A DNA stretch of 64,000 bases from Borrelia sp. HM (GTDB lineage Bacteria > Spirochaetota > Spirochaetia > Borreliales > Borreliaceae). The notes beneath the pieces were generated by a model. The model ran no database searches. It was not told the DNA's origin and was given only the letters and a program-made list of their open reading frames with translations. The stretch spans positions 186,001-250,000 of the forward strand of contig NZ_AP024401.1 in NCBI RefSeq assembly GCF_019669085.1, read 5' to 3'. Both the position numbers and the translations under genes were made by a program. Below are positions 39,811 to 49,527 of the stretch, piece after piece. Each line of letters opens with the position of its first letter. The stretch's first letter is position 1.

Positions 39811-40366
39811 ATTCTTTTGTTTCAGGATTAACCAAAATTTTATCCCCAATATTAATAAAAAGAGGTGCTTTTACTGTCAAGCCAGTATGAAGAGTAACAC
39901 TCTTCATTGCATTAGTTACAGTATCGCCTTTTACAGCAAGCTCAGCATCTACAACTTCAAATACAATTTTTGGAGGCAATTTAAGATCAAGAACTTCATC
40001 TCCCCACTTGATAAGGGTATAAACCTCAGCCTCTTGCAAAAACAAAAACTTATCCTCAATGTTTGCAACTTCTTTTAAATTCACATTAAATTGCTCATAT
40101 GTCTCTAAATCCATAAAAATAAGATTTTCATTTTCCTTATAAAGATATTGAGAACTAACTTCTAATACTTCAATTTCTTGTGCTGTATCAGCACCTTTTA
40201 AGGTTTCATGAACAATAGACTTATTTTTAAGATTTTTAAGTTTTAATTTTACAATAGAACCACCTCTACCCATTTTGGAAAATTCTCGTTCAAGAACAAC
40301 ATGTGGCACACCTTTAAAAAGTAAAAAATAACCCTTTTCAATATCACCAGACTTAATGACACCCAT
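39788..40366 (-). CDS. efp: Translation elongation factor P
   Basis: EF-P relieves ribosome stalling at polyproline. The 192-aa protein has the three-domain layout, with the tip loop in domain 1 reading SKMGRGGS. Position 34, a modified Lys in E. coli, is Arg here. The C-terminal signature is present (VKGDTVTNAMKSVTLHTGLTVKAPLFINIGDKI). GAGGTG precedes the ATG. pstS is divergent across 120 bases. Confidence 0.94.
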   Translation of the reverse strand: MGVIKSGDIEKGYFLLFKGVPHVVLEREFSKMGRGGSIVKLKLKNLKNKSIVHETLKGADTAQEIEVLEVSSQYLYKENENLIFMDLETYEQFNVNLKEVANIEDKFLFLQEAEVYTLIKWGDEVLDLKLPPKIVFEVVDAELAVKGDTVTNAMKSVTLHTGLTVKAPLFINIGDKILVNPETKEYVERFKY

Positions 40367-40431
40367 CTAACACCTCAAATTCATAATCTGTATAATAACT
40401 TATATCAAAAAATGAAAATATTTACTATTCA

Positions 40432-40459
40432 TTGACTTATCTAAGATTAATGATATTAT
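40432..40459 (+). promoter_or_regulatory. Promoter of the pst operon
   Basis: TTGACT (40432-40437), 16 bases, then TATTAT (40454-40459) preceded by TG one base upstream, an extended -10. The AAAGGAG ribosome site follows at about 40471 and the pstS ATG is at 40487. No Pho-box repeat is visible, so phosphate control by a PhoB-type regulator is not supported from the sequence. Confidence 0.6.
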
Positions 40460-40486
40460 ATATAGGTATAAAAGGAGTTAATTTTA

Positions 40487-41338
40487 ATGCAAGCAATCAA
40501 AATGCTTTTTGCTATTTTACTAGCTTTTTTATTTAGTAATTGTACAAATAAAAGCAAGGAAAATGTAATTGCAATAGGTGGATCTACCTCAACAACATCT
40601 ATCATGGATGAAATAATTTTAAGGTATCAAAAAATAAATGATCAACTAAAAGTGACTTATGATGCACAAGGTAGTAGCGTTGGTATTCAAGGGTTATTTG
40701 ATGGTATTTATAAAATTGCAATATCTTCAAGAGACGCAACTGAGGAAGAAATAGCTAAAGGAGCAAAAATTACAGTGATTGCTTATGATGCTTTAATATT
40801 TATTACAAGTCCTGATATCAAGGTCACAAATATTACAGAAGAAGATTTAGTTAAAATACTTAATGGAAATATTAGAAATTGGAAACAAGTTGGTGGTCCT
40901 GATGCTAAAATTAACTTCATAAATCGAGACTCATCTTCTGGTTCTCATTCATCTATAAAGGAACTATTGCTTGATAAAATATTAAAAAATCCTGAAGAGA
41001 CCCAATTTAGACAAGATAATATTGTGGTAAAATCTAATGGCGAAGTAATTGAAAAGGTAAGTCTCACATCTCATTCAATTGGTTATATCAGTTTTGGATA
41101 TGCAAGAAATTCAATAGAAAAGGGCCTACACGTACTCTCAATAAATAGCATATATCCTACAAAAGAAACAATAACAAAGGATAAATATACTATAAAGAGA
41201 AATTTAATAGCAATCACAAACAGTATTTCTGAGGATCAAAACACACTTGACTTTATTAATTTTATGTTAAGTCCAAGTGGACAAGATATTGTTGAAGAAC
41301 AAGGGTTTATCAGGCTTCACACAACTGAACACAACTAA
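40487..41338 (+). CDS. pstS: Phosphate ABC transporter substrate-binding lipoprotein PstS
   Basis: PstS captures phosphate in the periplasm. The 283-aa protein starts MQAIKMLFAILLAFLFSNCTNKS, a lipoprotein signal with Cys at residue 19. It has the family segments IAIGGSTSTTSIM, the phosphate loop NRDSSSGSHSSIKE (about residues 146-159) and HSIGYISFGYA. It heads pstS-pstC-pstA-pstB. Confidence 0.95.
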   Translation: MQAIKMLFAILLAFLFSNCTNKSKENVIAIGGSTSTTSIMDEIILRYQKINDQLKVTYDAQGSSVGIQGLFDGIYKIAISSRDATEEEIAKGAKITVIAYDALIFITSPDIKVTNITEEDLVKILNGNIRNWKQVGGPDAKINFINRDSSSGSHSSIKELLLDKILKNPEETQFRQDNIVVKSNGEVIEKVSLTSHSIGYISFGYARNSIEKGLHVLSINSIYPTKETITKDKYTIKRNLIAITNSISEDQNTLDFINFMLSPSGQDIVEEQGFIRLHTTEHN

Positions 41339-41420
41339 AATCATGATAAACCTGACTAAAAATTTAAATTAAATATAAACTTAGCAAAGTGCATTTTCTA
41401 TAGGGGAACTCTTTTAAAGC

Positions 41421-42329
41421 ATGAAATTAACTTTAAAGACAAAAAGAAATATTGTTAAGTTGGCTTTCAACTGTTTTATTTTTGTATCAGTAACAATTAG
41501 CACTTTGACAATAGTACTACTAATCTTATTCATAATTAAAAACGGATTAACTCCATTTCTTTATAATAGAATTAAAATTTTTAATTTTTTATTTAGTACA
41601 AACTGGGATCCAACTAGCAGGTTACAGAAATCTTACGGAGTTTTATCTTTCATTATAAATTCAGCTTTAACAACATTCTTTTCTGTATTGATTGCATTAC
41701 CAATTGGACTTGGATTTGCCATTTATCTGTCTGAAAAAGCAAAAGGAGCTTATCAAAAAATATTACAAACCACAATAGAACTTTTAGCAGGAATTCCAAG
41801 CGTTGTTTATGGATTTTTTGGAAGTACATTTATAGCCTCACTTATAAAGCACATCTTTAAAAGAGAAGATAACTTAGGATATAACCTAATAAACTCAGTA
41901 ATAGTTTTAAGTATAATGATACTCCCAACAATAATTAGTGTTTCATACACAGCGCTAAAAGCTGTTCCAAAATCATATAAACTAGCATCTGTTGCACTAG
42001 CTGCAACAGATTGGCAAACAACATATAAAGTGATGATTCCTTCAGCTAGAAGAGGCATCCTAGCTGGAATAATACTAGCAATAGGAAGAGCCATCGGTGA
42101 AACAATAGCAGTTTTAATGGTTGGCGGTGGTTCGCCTCTATTTATAACAAATATATTTTCACCCATTAGAACACTAACAATAAACATTGCAATAGATATG
42201 GGATATGCATCTGGCACTCACAGAGAAGCTTTATTCTCTACAGCACTAGTCTTATTATTACTAGTAATAATAACGAACTCAATTAAGCATTTTATTCTAT
42301 CTTCGTCTAAAAGGCTAAAAGTTAAGTGA
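41421..42329 (+). CDS. pstC: Phosphate ABC transporter permease PstC
   Basis: The 302-aa inner-membrane permease has about six membrane segments, with the binding-protein-dependent permease motif around residues 190-215 (ASVALAATDWQTTYKVMIPSARRGILAGIILAIGRAIGET). PTxxLQKSYGV and AGIPSVVYGFFG are PstC features. Its TGA overlaps the GTG start of pstA (GTGA), coupling the two permeases. Confidence 0.95.
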   Translation: MKLTLKTKRNIVKLAFNCFIFVSVTISTLTIVLLILFIIKNGLTPFLYNRIKIFNFLFSTNWDPTSRLQKSYGVLSFIINSALTTFFSVLIALPIGLGFAIYLSEKAKGAYQKILQTTIELLAGIPSVVYGFFGSTFIASLIKHIFKREDNLGYNLINSVIVLSIMILPTIISVSYTALKAVPKSYKLASVALAATDWQTTYKVMIPSARRGILAGIILAIGRAIGETIAVLMVGGGSPLFITNIFSPIRTLTINIAIDMGYASGTHREALFSTALVLLLLVIITNSIKHFILSSSKRLKVK

Positions 42330-43867
42330 ATAAAATTAAAATAAATAAATTATTTAATAAAATCGCATTTTGTATAATCAGATGTATTGCCTATTCATTA
42401 ATAATGCTACTATTTTTTTTAATATCTTACATATTATATAATTCACTATTCTTTACAAGTAAAAAGCAAACAATATTTTTAGATGACAAAAAACACTTTT
42501 TACCCTTTAAATTTAATGATCAAATAATCAAAATTGCCTTTATTGTTAATAAGAATATAAAAGCAGAAGACATAACCACTCAAGATATCTACAACATATA
42601 CAACAATAAAATTTCACACTGGGGAAGCATATCGGATCAAAATATCGATATAGTTCCAATTGCAAGTTCACAGTCAAATACTATAAGTAAAGTTATACTC
42701 AACATTTTTACCAAAGGCAATAAATTTAACAATAGATATATAAAGATTGTAAAGTGTAATCAGGAGATGATAGAAAATGTCAATAAAACATCAGGTGCTA
42801 TTGGATACTTAAGAAAAGAAGAACTTGAAAAATTAGATTTTAAAAAATATCCTGAAATCAAATCCTTAAAAATTAGCTCCATGTCTATCTTAGTAGGCAA
42901 AAAAACATTACAAAAAAGTGAAAATGAAATTATTGACATACTAAGTCTTAATGAAGTTAAAAAATTACTCATAGGCAAGACAGATTGGAATAAATTAATA
43001 TCTAAAAATATCAAACTAAATATCATAGAATATTCAGATTATGACCAAAATGCAATAAAAATAGTAGAAAAAAATGAAGGTACAATTGCAGTTGTACCTT
43101 GGCATGCTTTTTATAAAAATGATGCTCCTTTTCTCAAACTATACTATATTCAAAAAAGCATGCCCTTAAATTTAAATTTTATATTATCCACCCCAAGAAA
43201 TTCTGGAAAATATGGGGGTATTTCTTACTTAATATTAAATACATTTAATGTCATACTATTAACAGCAATAATCTCAGTTTCAATAGGAATTGGAACTGGA
43301 ATCATGCTTGCAGAATATACTTCTAATCAAGTATTGTATAAAACAGTATCTATGAGCGTTGATATATTATCATCAATTCCCGCCATTATTTTTGGGCTTT
43401 TTGGACTTATATTTTTTGTTCCAATTTTCGGAATGGGAATACTGTCTGGAGCTATAACGAGTTCTTTAATGATATTGCCAATGATTATTAAAACAACTGA
43501 AGAAGCACTAAAATCAATTCCTAAATCATATAAATATGGTTCTCTTGCTTTAGGTGCCAATAAAACAGAAACTATAATTAAAATTTTATTACCCGCTGCT
43601 AGTCAAGGTATATTAACAGGAATAGTTCTTGCAATAGGACGTGCTCTTGGAGAGACTGCTGTACTACTATTTACAATGGGAACAAATTTAGGACTTGCAA
43701 GTTCCTTGAATGAACCTTCAAGAAGTTTAACTGTACATCTACTATTATTATTTCAAGAAGGATACCTAGACAAAGGATTTGCAACAGCATCAATACTCAT
43801 AATAATGATACTTTTAATAAATTTAATATCAAAATTTTTAATTCATAGACTATACAGGATAAAATAA
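42326..43867 (+). CDS. pstA: Phosphate ABC transporter permease PstA with an inserted PstS-like domain
   Basis: The 513-aa protein starts at a GTG at 42326. After one membrane segment (residues about 17-40) there is a domain of about 245 residues that looks like a phosphate-binding protein: TTQDIYNIYNNKISHWGS (about 84-101), VPIASSQSNTISKVIL, TSGAIGYLRKEEL (about 154-166), and later EGTIAVVPWHAF. The usual PstA permease follows from about residue 293, including SSIPAIIFGLFG and ASQGILTGIVLAIGRALGET. Usual PstA is near 280-300 aa, so about 220 residues are extra. Confidence 0.93.
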   Translation: MNKIKINKLFNKIAFCIIRCIAYSLIMLLFFLISYILYNSLFFTSKKQTIFLDDKKHFLPFKFNDQIIKIAFIVNKNIKAEDITTQDIYNIYNNKISHWGSISDQNIDIVPIASSQSNTISKVILNIFTKGNKFNNRYIKIVKCNQEMIENVNKTSGAIGYLRKEELEKLDFKKYPEIKSLKISSMSILVGKKTLQKSENEIIDILSLNEVKKLLIGKTDWNKLISKNIKLNIIEYSDYDQNAIKIVEKNEGTIAVVPWHAFYKNDAPFLKLYYIQKSMPLNLNFILSTPRNSGKYGGISYLILNTFNVILLTAIISVSIGIGTGIMLAEYTSNQVLYKTVSMSVDILSSIPAIIFGLFGLIFFVPIFGMGILSGAITSSLMILPMIIKTTEEALKSIPKSYKYGSLALGANKTETIIKILLPAASQGILTGIVLAIGRALGETAVLLFTMGTNLGLASSLNEPSRSLTVHLLLLFQEGYLDKGFATASILIIMILLINLISKFLIHRLYRIK

Positions 43868-44632
43868 ATGATTGAAGATAAAGCAATTATCAAAACTGAA
43901 AATTTAAATTTGTTTTATACAGATTTCAAGGCATTAAGTAACATTAATATATCAATACTAAGAAATAGCATTACAGCCTTAATAGGCCCATCAGGTTGTG
44001 GAAAATCAACATTTCTTAGAACACTAAATAGAATGAATGATCTTGTCGAAGGTGTCAAAATAGAAGGAAAAGTCATATATGAAGGCAAGAGTATCTACTC
44101 AAATAACTTTGATGTACTAGAACTTAGAAGAAAAATTGGAATGGTTTTCCAAACTCCTAACCCATTCCTAATGTCAGTATATGATAACATAAGTTACGGA
44201 CCCAAAATCCATGGAATTAAAGATAAAAGACAACTTGATGAGATAGTTGAAAAATCTCTAATAAAATCTGCTCTCTGGAATGAAGTAAAAGATAAACTTA
44301 ATAAAAATGCTTTAAGTCTCTCAGGAGGACAACAACAAAGACTCTGCATTGCAAGAACCCTTGCAATTGAGCCAAACGTAATATTAATGGATGAACCTAC
44401 TTCTGCTCTTGATCCAATCTCAACAGGAAAAATTGAAGAATTAATAATAAATCTAAAAGAAAGCTATACAATTATAATTGTAACTCATAACATGCAACAA
44501 GCTGGACGAATATCTGATAGAACGGCATTTTTCCTCAACGGATATATTGAAGAAGAAAGCCAAACAGATGATCTATTCTTCAATCCTAAAAATATTAAAA
44601 CAGAAGAATATATCACTGGTAAATTTGGCTAA
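43868..44632 (+). CDS. pstB: Phosphate ABC transporter ATP-binding protein PstB
   Basis: The 254-aa ATPase has Walker [10 protein letters not shown] (about residues 38-46), the Q-loop MVFQTPNPF, signature LSGGQQQR (about 155-162), Walker [13 protein letters not shown] and the switch His in VTHNMQQ. This is the full PstB set, and it powers PstA/PstC. The stop abuts the stop of the convergent ZIP gene, inside the perfect palindrome GGCTAATTAGCC (44627-44638). Confidence 0.97.
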   Translation: MIEDKAIIKTENLNLFYTDFKALSNINISILRNSITALIGPSGCGKSTFLRTLNRMNDLVEGVKIEGKVIYEGKSIYSNNFDVLELRRKIGMVFQTPNPFLMSVYDNISYGPKIHGIKDKRQLDEIVEKSLIKSALWNEVKDKLNKNALSLSGGQQQRLCIARTLAIEPNVILMDEPTSALDPISTGKIEELIINLKESYTIIIVTHNMQQAGRISDRTAFFLNGYIEEESQTDDLFFNPKNIKTEEYITGKFG

Positions 44633-45454
44633 TTAGCCTAAAGAAACATCAAGAAACATCATCAAAGCAAATCCCAAAACTCCAAAGATAGTTGGGACCT
44701 TGTTATCAATATCTTTTCTTTTAGCTTCAGGAATTAATTGTTCAATTGAAACATAAATCATTGCCCCTGCAGAAAAAGATAAAGCAAAAGGCAAAATCCT
44801 AGTAAAAGTATAAACTGCGTAAGAACCCAAAAATCCGCCTATAATTTCTACTAGACCTGACATTTGACCATAATTAAAGCACTTCCACAAAGGCACATTG
44901 CCCCGTCTTAAAGGTAAAGAAATAGCTGCACCTTCTGGCATATTTTGAATACCAATTCCTAATGTCAAAATCATAGCTCCAATTAAAGTATGAAGGTCAG
45001 GAGAAGAAGCTAAAGCACCAAAAGCAACACCAACAGCAAGTCCCTCTGGAAAATTATGCAACGTAACAGCTGTAAAAAGCAAAAAATCTTTTTTACCATG
45101 CCTTGTTAAATCATCATCTATAAACGCAAGTTTATCAAGATCTGGTACAAAGACATCTACAACATATATAAAAAATGCCCCCAAAAGAAATCCAAAAACT
45201 GCCGGCATCCACGCAACATAACCAAGTTGTTCTGCCATCTCTATTGCCGGCTTAATAAGTGAAAAAAAACTAGCAGCAATCATAATTCCTGCTGAAAATC
45301 CAAGCATAGCATCCATTATTTTATTGTTTACCCTTCTAAAACAAAAAACAGCAGCCGCTCCAAAGGCTGTAGTAAACCAAGTAAAAGTAGAACCCAAAAA
45401 TCCTAGAAAAATAGGATGTAAAGTCACTAAATAATCGCACAAATTTCTAAACAT
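44633..45454 (-). CDS. ZIP-family metal transporter (GufA/ZupT-like)
   Basis: The 273-aa inner-membrane protein has eight predicted membrane segments. The ZIP metal-binding motifs are present in TM4, LHNFPEGLAVGVAFG (about residues 133-147), and TM5, IQNMPEGAAISLPLRRG. ZIP proteins take up divalent metals such as zinc or manganese; the metal is not decidable here. AGGGAGGG precedes the ATG. It follows alaS on the minus strand after about 37 bases. Confidence 0.93.
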   Translation of the reverse strand: MFRNLCDYLVTLHPIFLGFLGSTFTWFTTAFGAAAVFCFRRVNNKIMDAMLGFSAGIMIAASFFSLIKPAIEMAEQLGYVAWMPAVFGFLLGAFFIYVVDVFVPDLDKLAFIDDDLTRHGKKDFLLFTAVTLHNFPEGLAVGVAFGALASSPDLHTLIGAMILTLGIGIQNMPEGAAISLPLRRGNVPLWKCFNYGQMSGLVEIIGGFLGSYAVYTFTRILPFALSFSAGAMIYVSIEQLIPEAKRKDIDNKVPTIFGVLGFALMMFLDVSLG

Positions 45455-45491
45455 AAAGTTACCCTCCCTATATCATTAATTGAAATATTAA

Positions 45492-47273
45492 TTAATCGAT
45501 CAAAATTGCTCTTATTCTTCTTACACCTGAAGAAGATGCTTGTTCTTTTTGTATCTTAAAAGTACCAAGCTCACCAGTATTATTAACATGAGGCCCACCA
45601 CAAACTTCAATTGAAAATCCATCTATTTCATAAACACTAACAACATCTTCATATTTTTCACCAAATAAAGCAATAGCGCCTTTAGCCAAGGCATCATCTA
45701 GACTCATCACGGATCGACTTACAGATAATTTATCTTTTATTTGTAAATTAACCATATCTTCAACTTTTCTTATTTCATCCTCTGTCATTTTATGAGGATG
45801 ACTAAAATCAAATCTTAGTCTCTCACTAGTAATATTACTGCCTTTTTGCCTTACATGATCACCTAAAACCAATTGAAGAGCTTTATGAAGTAAATGAGTA
45901 GCGGTATGCAATTTTGTAGTTGCATATGTACAATCTGCAAGACCTCCTTTGAAAATCTTATCACCTCCTTTTTTAGAAACTTCTTGATGTTTTTTAAAAT
46001 GCTCTTCAAAGCTTATTTTGTCTACACTAAATCCATACTCCAATGCAAGCTCTTCTGTTATCTCATAAGGAAAACCATAAGTATCATAAAGTTTAAAAGA
46101 AATTTCACCAGGAATTGATTTTGATGACAATCGTTGAATCAACTTAACAAATTCCTGTTCACCATAACGCAAAGTCTTAAAAAATTTTTCTTCCTCTATA
46201 TTTAATTCAGCCTTAATAAAATCTTTCTTTTCTATTAGTTCTTTATAAAAAGATTTATAAATATCTGCAACAGAATCTACAAGATCTGCTAGAAAATGAT
46301 AATTCACCCCAAGTTTCTTTGCATATCTAATAGCTCTTCTAATTATTCTTCTTAAAACATAACCTTGACCTACATTAGAAGGCAGAACTGCAAAATTATC
46401 AGCCAAAATAAAACAACTTGCCTTAATATGATCAGAAATTATGCGCATAGCTCTATCATCAGCTAAATTTTGTCCATAAATCTTTCCAGAAATATCTTCT
46501 ATTTTCTCAATTATAAGTTTAAACGCATCTGTTTCATAAACTGAAGATTTTCCTTGCAAAAATGTAATTGTCCTCTCAAGTCCCATGCCTGTATCCACAC
46601 ATTTACGCTTTAGTTCCTCATAACTCCCATCCTCATTCTTTTTATATTGCATAAAAACATTATTCCAAATCTCAAAATATTTACCACAAGAACAAGTAAT
46701 ATCACACTTAATAGAACATTTTTCTTTGCCTGTATCCACAAATATTTCAGTATCTGGCCCACAAGGCCCTACATTGCCAACAGGACCCCAAAAATTACTC
46801 TCTCTTGAGAGATAAAATATTCTATCTTTAGGAATTCCAAGACTTTCCCATAAATTAGCAGTCTCTACATCACAAGGAATATTTTCATCTCCCTTGAAAA
46901 CACTAACATAAAGTTTATCCTTTGAAATATTTAAATAATTAGGTGAAGTTAAAAACTCAAAACTATACTTTACAGAGAGTTCCTTAAAATAAGCACCAAG
47001 AGACCAATTTCCAAGCATCTCAAAAAAAGTTAAATGACTAAAATCTCCAACTTCATCAATATCTCCTGTTCTTAAGCATTTTTGAACATTAACCAACATG
47101 TCACCAGATGGATGCATTTCTCCAAGAAGATAAGGTACAAGAGGTTGCATACCAGCTGTATTAAAAAGGACTGTAGAATCATTATCAGGAATTAAGGATT
47201 TACCTGCAATCTCATAATGCCCCTTACTTTTAAAAAAGTCTATATATTTCTTACGTAGGTCATTAAGTTTCAC
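45492..47273 (-). CDS. alaS: Alanyl-tRNA synthetase, short form lacking the C-terminal domain
   Basis: AlaRS charges tRNA-Ala. The 593-aa protein has the class II catalytic core (MQPLVPYLLGEMHP, NMFG/GPVGNVGPCGPDTEIF region, GMGLERT), the tRNA-binding part, and an editing domain with HTATHLLHKAL (about residues 456-466) and CGGPHVNNTGELG (about 555-567). It stops there: the C-Ala oligomerisation domain of the usual 850-880 aa enzyme is missing. The start is a GTG that overlaps the fliG1 stop by one base (TAGTG). Confidence 0.95.
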   Translation of the reverse strand: MKLNDLRKKYIDFFKSKGHYEIAGKSLIPDNDSTVLFNTAGMQPLVPYLLGEMHPSGDMLVNVQKCLRTGDIDEVGDFSHLTFFEMLGNWSLGAYFKELSVKYSFEFLTSPNYLNISKDKLYVSVFKGDENIPCDVETANLWESLGIPKDRIFYLSRESNFWGPVGNVGPCGPDTEIFVDTGKEKCSIKCDITCSCGKYFEIWNNVFMQYKKNEDGSYEELKRKCVDTGMGLERTITFLQGKSSVYETDAFKLIIEKIEDISGKIYGQNLADDRAMRIISDHIKASCFILADNFAVLPSNVGQGYVLRRIIRRAIRYAKKLGVNYHFLADLVDSVADIYKSFYKELIEKKDFIKAELNIEEEKFFKTLRYGEQEFVKLIQRLSSKSIPGEISFKLYDTYGFPYEITEELALEYGFSVDKISFEEHFKKHQEVSKKGGDKIFKGGLADCTYATTKLHTATHLLHKALQLVLGDHVRQKGSNITSERLRFDFSHPHKMTEDEIRKVEDMVNLQIKDKLSVSRSVMSLDDALAKGAIALFGEKYEDVVSVYEIDGFSIEVCGGPHVNNTGELGTFKIQKEQASSSGVRRIRAILID

Positions 47274-48493
47274 TAAACAAACTCCTCATTTTTTCTATAT
47301 ATTACCAACTCACCCTTTAGAGTTAATTTCCTAATATAATCAACAAAAGATGTAGTTATTGACTTTACATCTTTCTTTTTTATTTTTTGCAAAAAAGATT
47401 CTTCTTCTAAGATAATATCTTTACGTCTTCTTGAAACATTAAAAAGAATTTTATCTCTAATTTCATTACTTTTATTTTTAATAATAACTGCAATGTCTTG
47501 ATCTGTAAATTCCCTTAAAATATTATGCATGTCATTATCTTTAATTCTAAGTATTATATTAATATCAAATATTTTTTCTTTAATCTCACTATCTTTAATA
47601 GGATCTAAAGCTTGCATGTCAATATTATGCAAAAGTTTTTTTTCATCCTCAGAATCCATATAACTTAAAATATCAACAAGTATCTTAGAACCATCAATTT
47701 TTTCAGTCCTAATCTTTCCTTGTATTTCAAATCTGCTTTTCAAACTATTAGAAATAATCTCAACCATATCTATATTTAACTGTCTTGGCTTAGAAAGTTC
47801 TTTAATAAATTTTTTCTTAACATCTTTTTCTAACATGAAAAAAATATATTTCTTTTGACCCTTAGTTAAATAATTGTATATTATCAAAAGCGTTTTCATA
47901 TCTTCATCCTTAATTAAAGCCCAAAGCTGTTCATTCTCAATACCAGATAAATAATCAAAAGGCAAAAACGGATCAACTCCTGTAACTTTTTTATAAATCT
48001 CATTTGCTTTAGACTTAGTTAAAGATTTATTCAATAATTCATAAGTAAACTTATCATCAATTTTTATATATTTTTTCTTACTACTTACAATCTCCTCAAA
48101 TTCTTGAATAATCCTTTTTTTATCCTCAGGAGTAATGTACTTAATCTTAGTAATTTCTCTAGTAATTGCAATTATATAAGAATCATCAAGCTCAGCCATA
48201 ATCTGTGCCGACTTTTCAAGACCAATAGCTAAGAAATACTTTGCTATTTTTGATAATTTACTCTCTCTACGAATAAATCCTGGCTTACCCATTATTTTCT
48301 TAGAAGAACTTGACTCACTAAAAGTTTCTTTTTTTCCTCTCTTTACAAGATTAACCCAAGACTTAAGCAATGAACCTTGAATCTCAGAATCAGAAAAATC
48401 ATCATTGAAACCTTCTTTTGAAACACTTTTTAAAGTCGTCATTCCTACTAAATTTTTTGCATTTTGATACTTAGTAAGCCTAGGATCCTGCAT
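47273..48493 (-). CDS. fliG: Flagellar motor switch-like protein FliG1
   Basis: The 406-aa protein (start at the ATG at 48493, with GAGGG six bases upstream) has FliG-like middle and C-terminal domains, with repeats such as EFTDQDIAVIIKNKSNEIRDKILFNVSRRRKDIILEE. Borrelia has two FliG proteins. The copy in this gene context, FliG1, is a divergent paralogue reported to be needed at only one cell pole. The N-terminus extends past that of canonical FliG. It overlaps pgl upstream and alaS downstream. Confidence 0.88.
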   Translation of the reverse strand: MQDPRLTKYQNAKNLVGMTTLKSVSKEGFNDDFSDSEIQGSLLKSWVNLVKRGKKETFSESSSSKKIMGKPGFIRRESKLSKIAKYFLAIGLEKSAQIMAELDDSYIIAITREITKIKYITPEDKKRIIQEFEEIVSSKKKYIKIDDKFTYELLNKSLTKSKANEIYKKVTGVDPFLPFDYLSGIENEQLWALIKDEDMKTLLIIYNYLTKGQKKYIFFMLEKDVKKKFIKELSKPRQLNIDMVEIISNSLKSRFEIQGKIRTEKIDGSKILVDILSYMDSEDEKKLLHNIDMQALDPIKDSEIKEKIFDINIILRIKDNDMHNILREFTDQDIAVIIKNKSNEIRDKILFNVSRRRKDIILEEESFLQKIKKKDVKSITTSFVDYIRKLTLKGELVIYRKNEEFV

Positions 48494-49181
48494 AAACACC
48501 CTCAATATTTGTAAGAACTAATAAGCAAGAGTGGTCTTTAAACATCTTAGATGGACATAAACTTAAAGAAACTTCTAAATTTAAAAAATTCTCTAAAGCA
48601 CCCTTTTTTTCATTACCAATAAAAAGCAACACAGAAGCTTTAGAAAAAAGTAAAGATTTAGGAGTAAGGCTAATGCGTTTATTTGGAATCTTGGGTGAAT
48701 CATATTCATATTGATACCCATCCATTTCAGAAAATAAAAGTTTTTTTGAAGGAAAAAGTGAAGCAAGATGTCCATCCTCACCAACAGACAAAATACTAAG
48801 ATCTAACCTTGTAAATCTGGAATTAAACTCAATATTGTAATTATGAATAGACAATGCTTCATCAAATTCATTGTAAATAAATGGATGCAAATTACCACAA
48901 CAAGTTAAACCCTTTTTTTCCATTTTAGAAAAAAATCCTTCATTTAAAAGCTTAAAATTGCTATAATCACTATTTAAATCAACACAACGCTCATCTGTCA
49001 AAAAAAAATGAGATTTTTTAAGAGAATAATTTTTTTCATTAAAAACATTAAGAAAAGAAATAATACTACGACCACCACAAACACCAATACTAGTGAAATC
49101 ATCTTGACTAACATTATTAACAAAAAAATCAAAAAATTTCTCTTTTAAATCATCTTCTTTATCAGAATAAAAAAATTCCAT
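48480..49181 (-). CDS. pgl: 6-phosphogluconolactonase
   Basis: Pgl opens 6-phosphogluconolactone in the oxidative pentose phosphate pathway. The 233-aa protein (start MEFFYSD at 49181, preceded by AAAGGG; an ATG at 49205 is less likely) has GVCGGRSII near residue 39, FFLTDERCVD (about 70), and the SVGEDGHLASLFP signature (about 137-149). It overlaps fliG1 by 14 bases, so a sugar enzyme and a motor protein share one transcript. Confidence 0.92.
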   Translation of the reverse strand: MEFFYSDKEDDLKEKFFDFFVNNVSQDDFTSIGVCGGRSIISFLNVFNEKNYSLKKSHFFLTDERCVDLNSDYSNFKLLNEGFFSKMEKKGLTCCGNLHPFIYNEFDEALSIHNYNIEFNSRFTRLDLSILSVGEDGHLASLFPSKKLLFSEMDGYQYEYDSPKIPNKRISLTPKSLLFSKASVLLFIGNEKKGALENFLNLEVSLSLCPSKMFKDHSCLLVLTNIEGVYAGS

Positions 49182-49201
49182 CACTGTTCCCTTTAATAAA
49201 T

Positions 49202-49498
49202 TCAAATTAAATAATAAGAAACCGTTGTAACTATTCTTAATATCTTCTTTTTCAAGAAATTTGAATAAGATTTTACATTTTTACCAAGTGAACAAAATGC
49301 AAATTGCTCTTGATTGATAATTTTAATTTTGCCTAAAACAATATCCAAATTACTTTCAATCTCTAAAGCAGTCAATTTAGCCTTTTGAATAGCAGCTAAG
49401 AGAAACTCAGTATTAATATTATTAAAATAATACTCTGGTTCTTTTAAATAAGACAAAAATATATCTTTAGCATAAAATTTTGCAATATCTTTTCTCAT
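49202..49498 (-). CDS. Conserved hypothetical protein, 98 aa
   Basis: The ATG at 49498 has an unusually G-rich ribosome site (GGGGGAGGGGG) six bases upstream, which decides the start over an ATG at 49525. The protein is small, helical and soluble (MRKDIAKFYAKDIFLSYLKEPEYYF and on), with no known motif. It sits between the frameshifted small gene and pgl, and ends 20 bases before the pgl start. Confidence 0.75.
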   Translation of the reverse strand: MRKDIAKFYAKDIFLSYLKEPEYYFNNINTEFLLAAIQKAKLTALEIESNLDIVLGKIKIINQEQFAFCSLGKNVKSYSNFLKKKILRIVTTVSYYLI

Positions 49499-49527
49499 AT
49501 ACCCCCTCCCCCACTTTATTAACATCT

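Noticed and set aside
44627-44638. Palindrome GGCTAATTAGCC at the pstB / ZIP stop codons
   Set aside because: It is made by the last Gly codon and two facing TAA stops; no loop or T tract, so it is not a terminator and is likely incidental.
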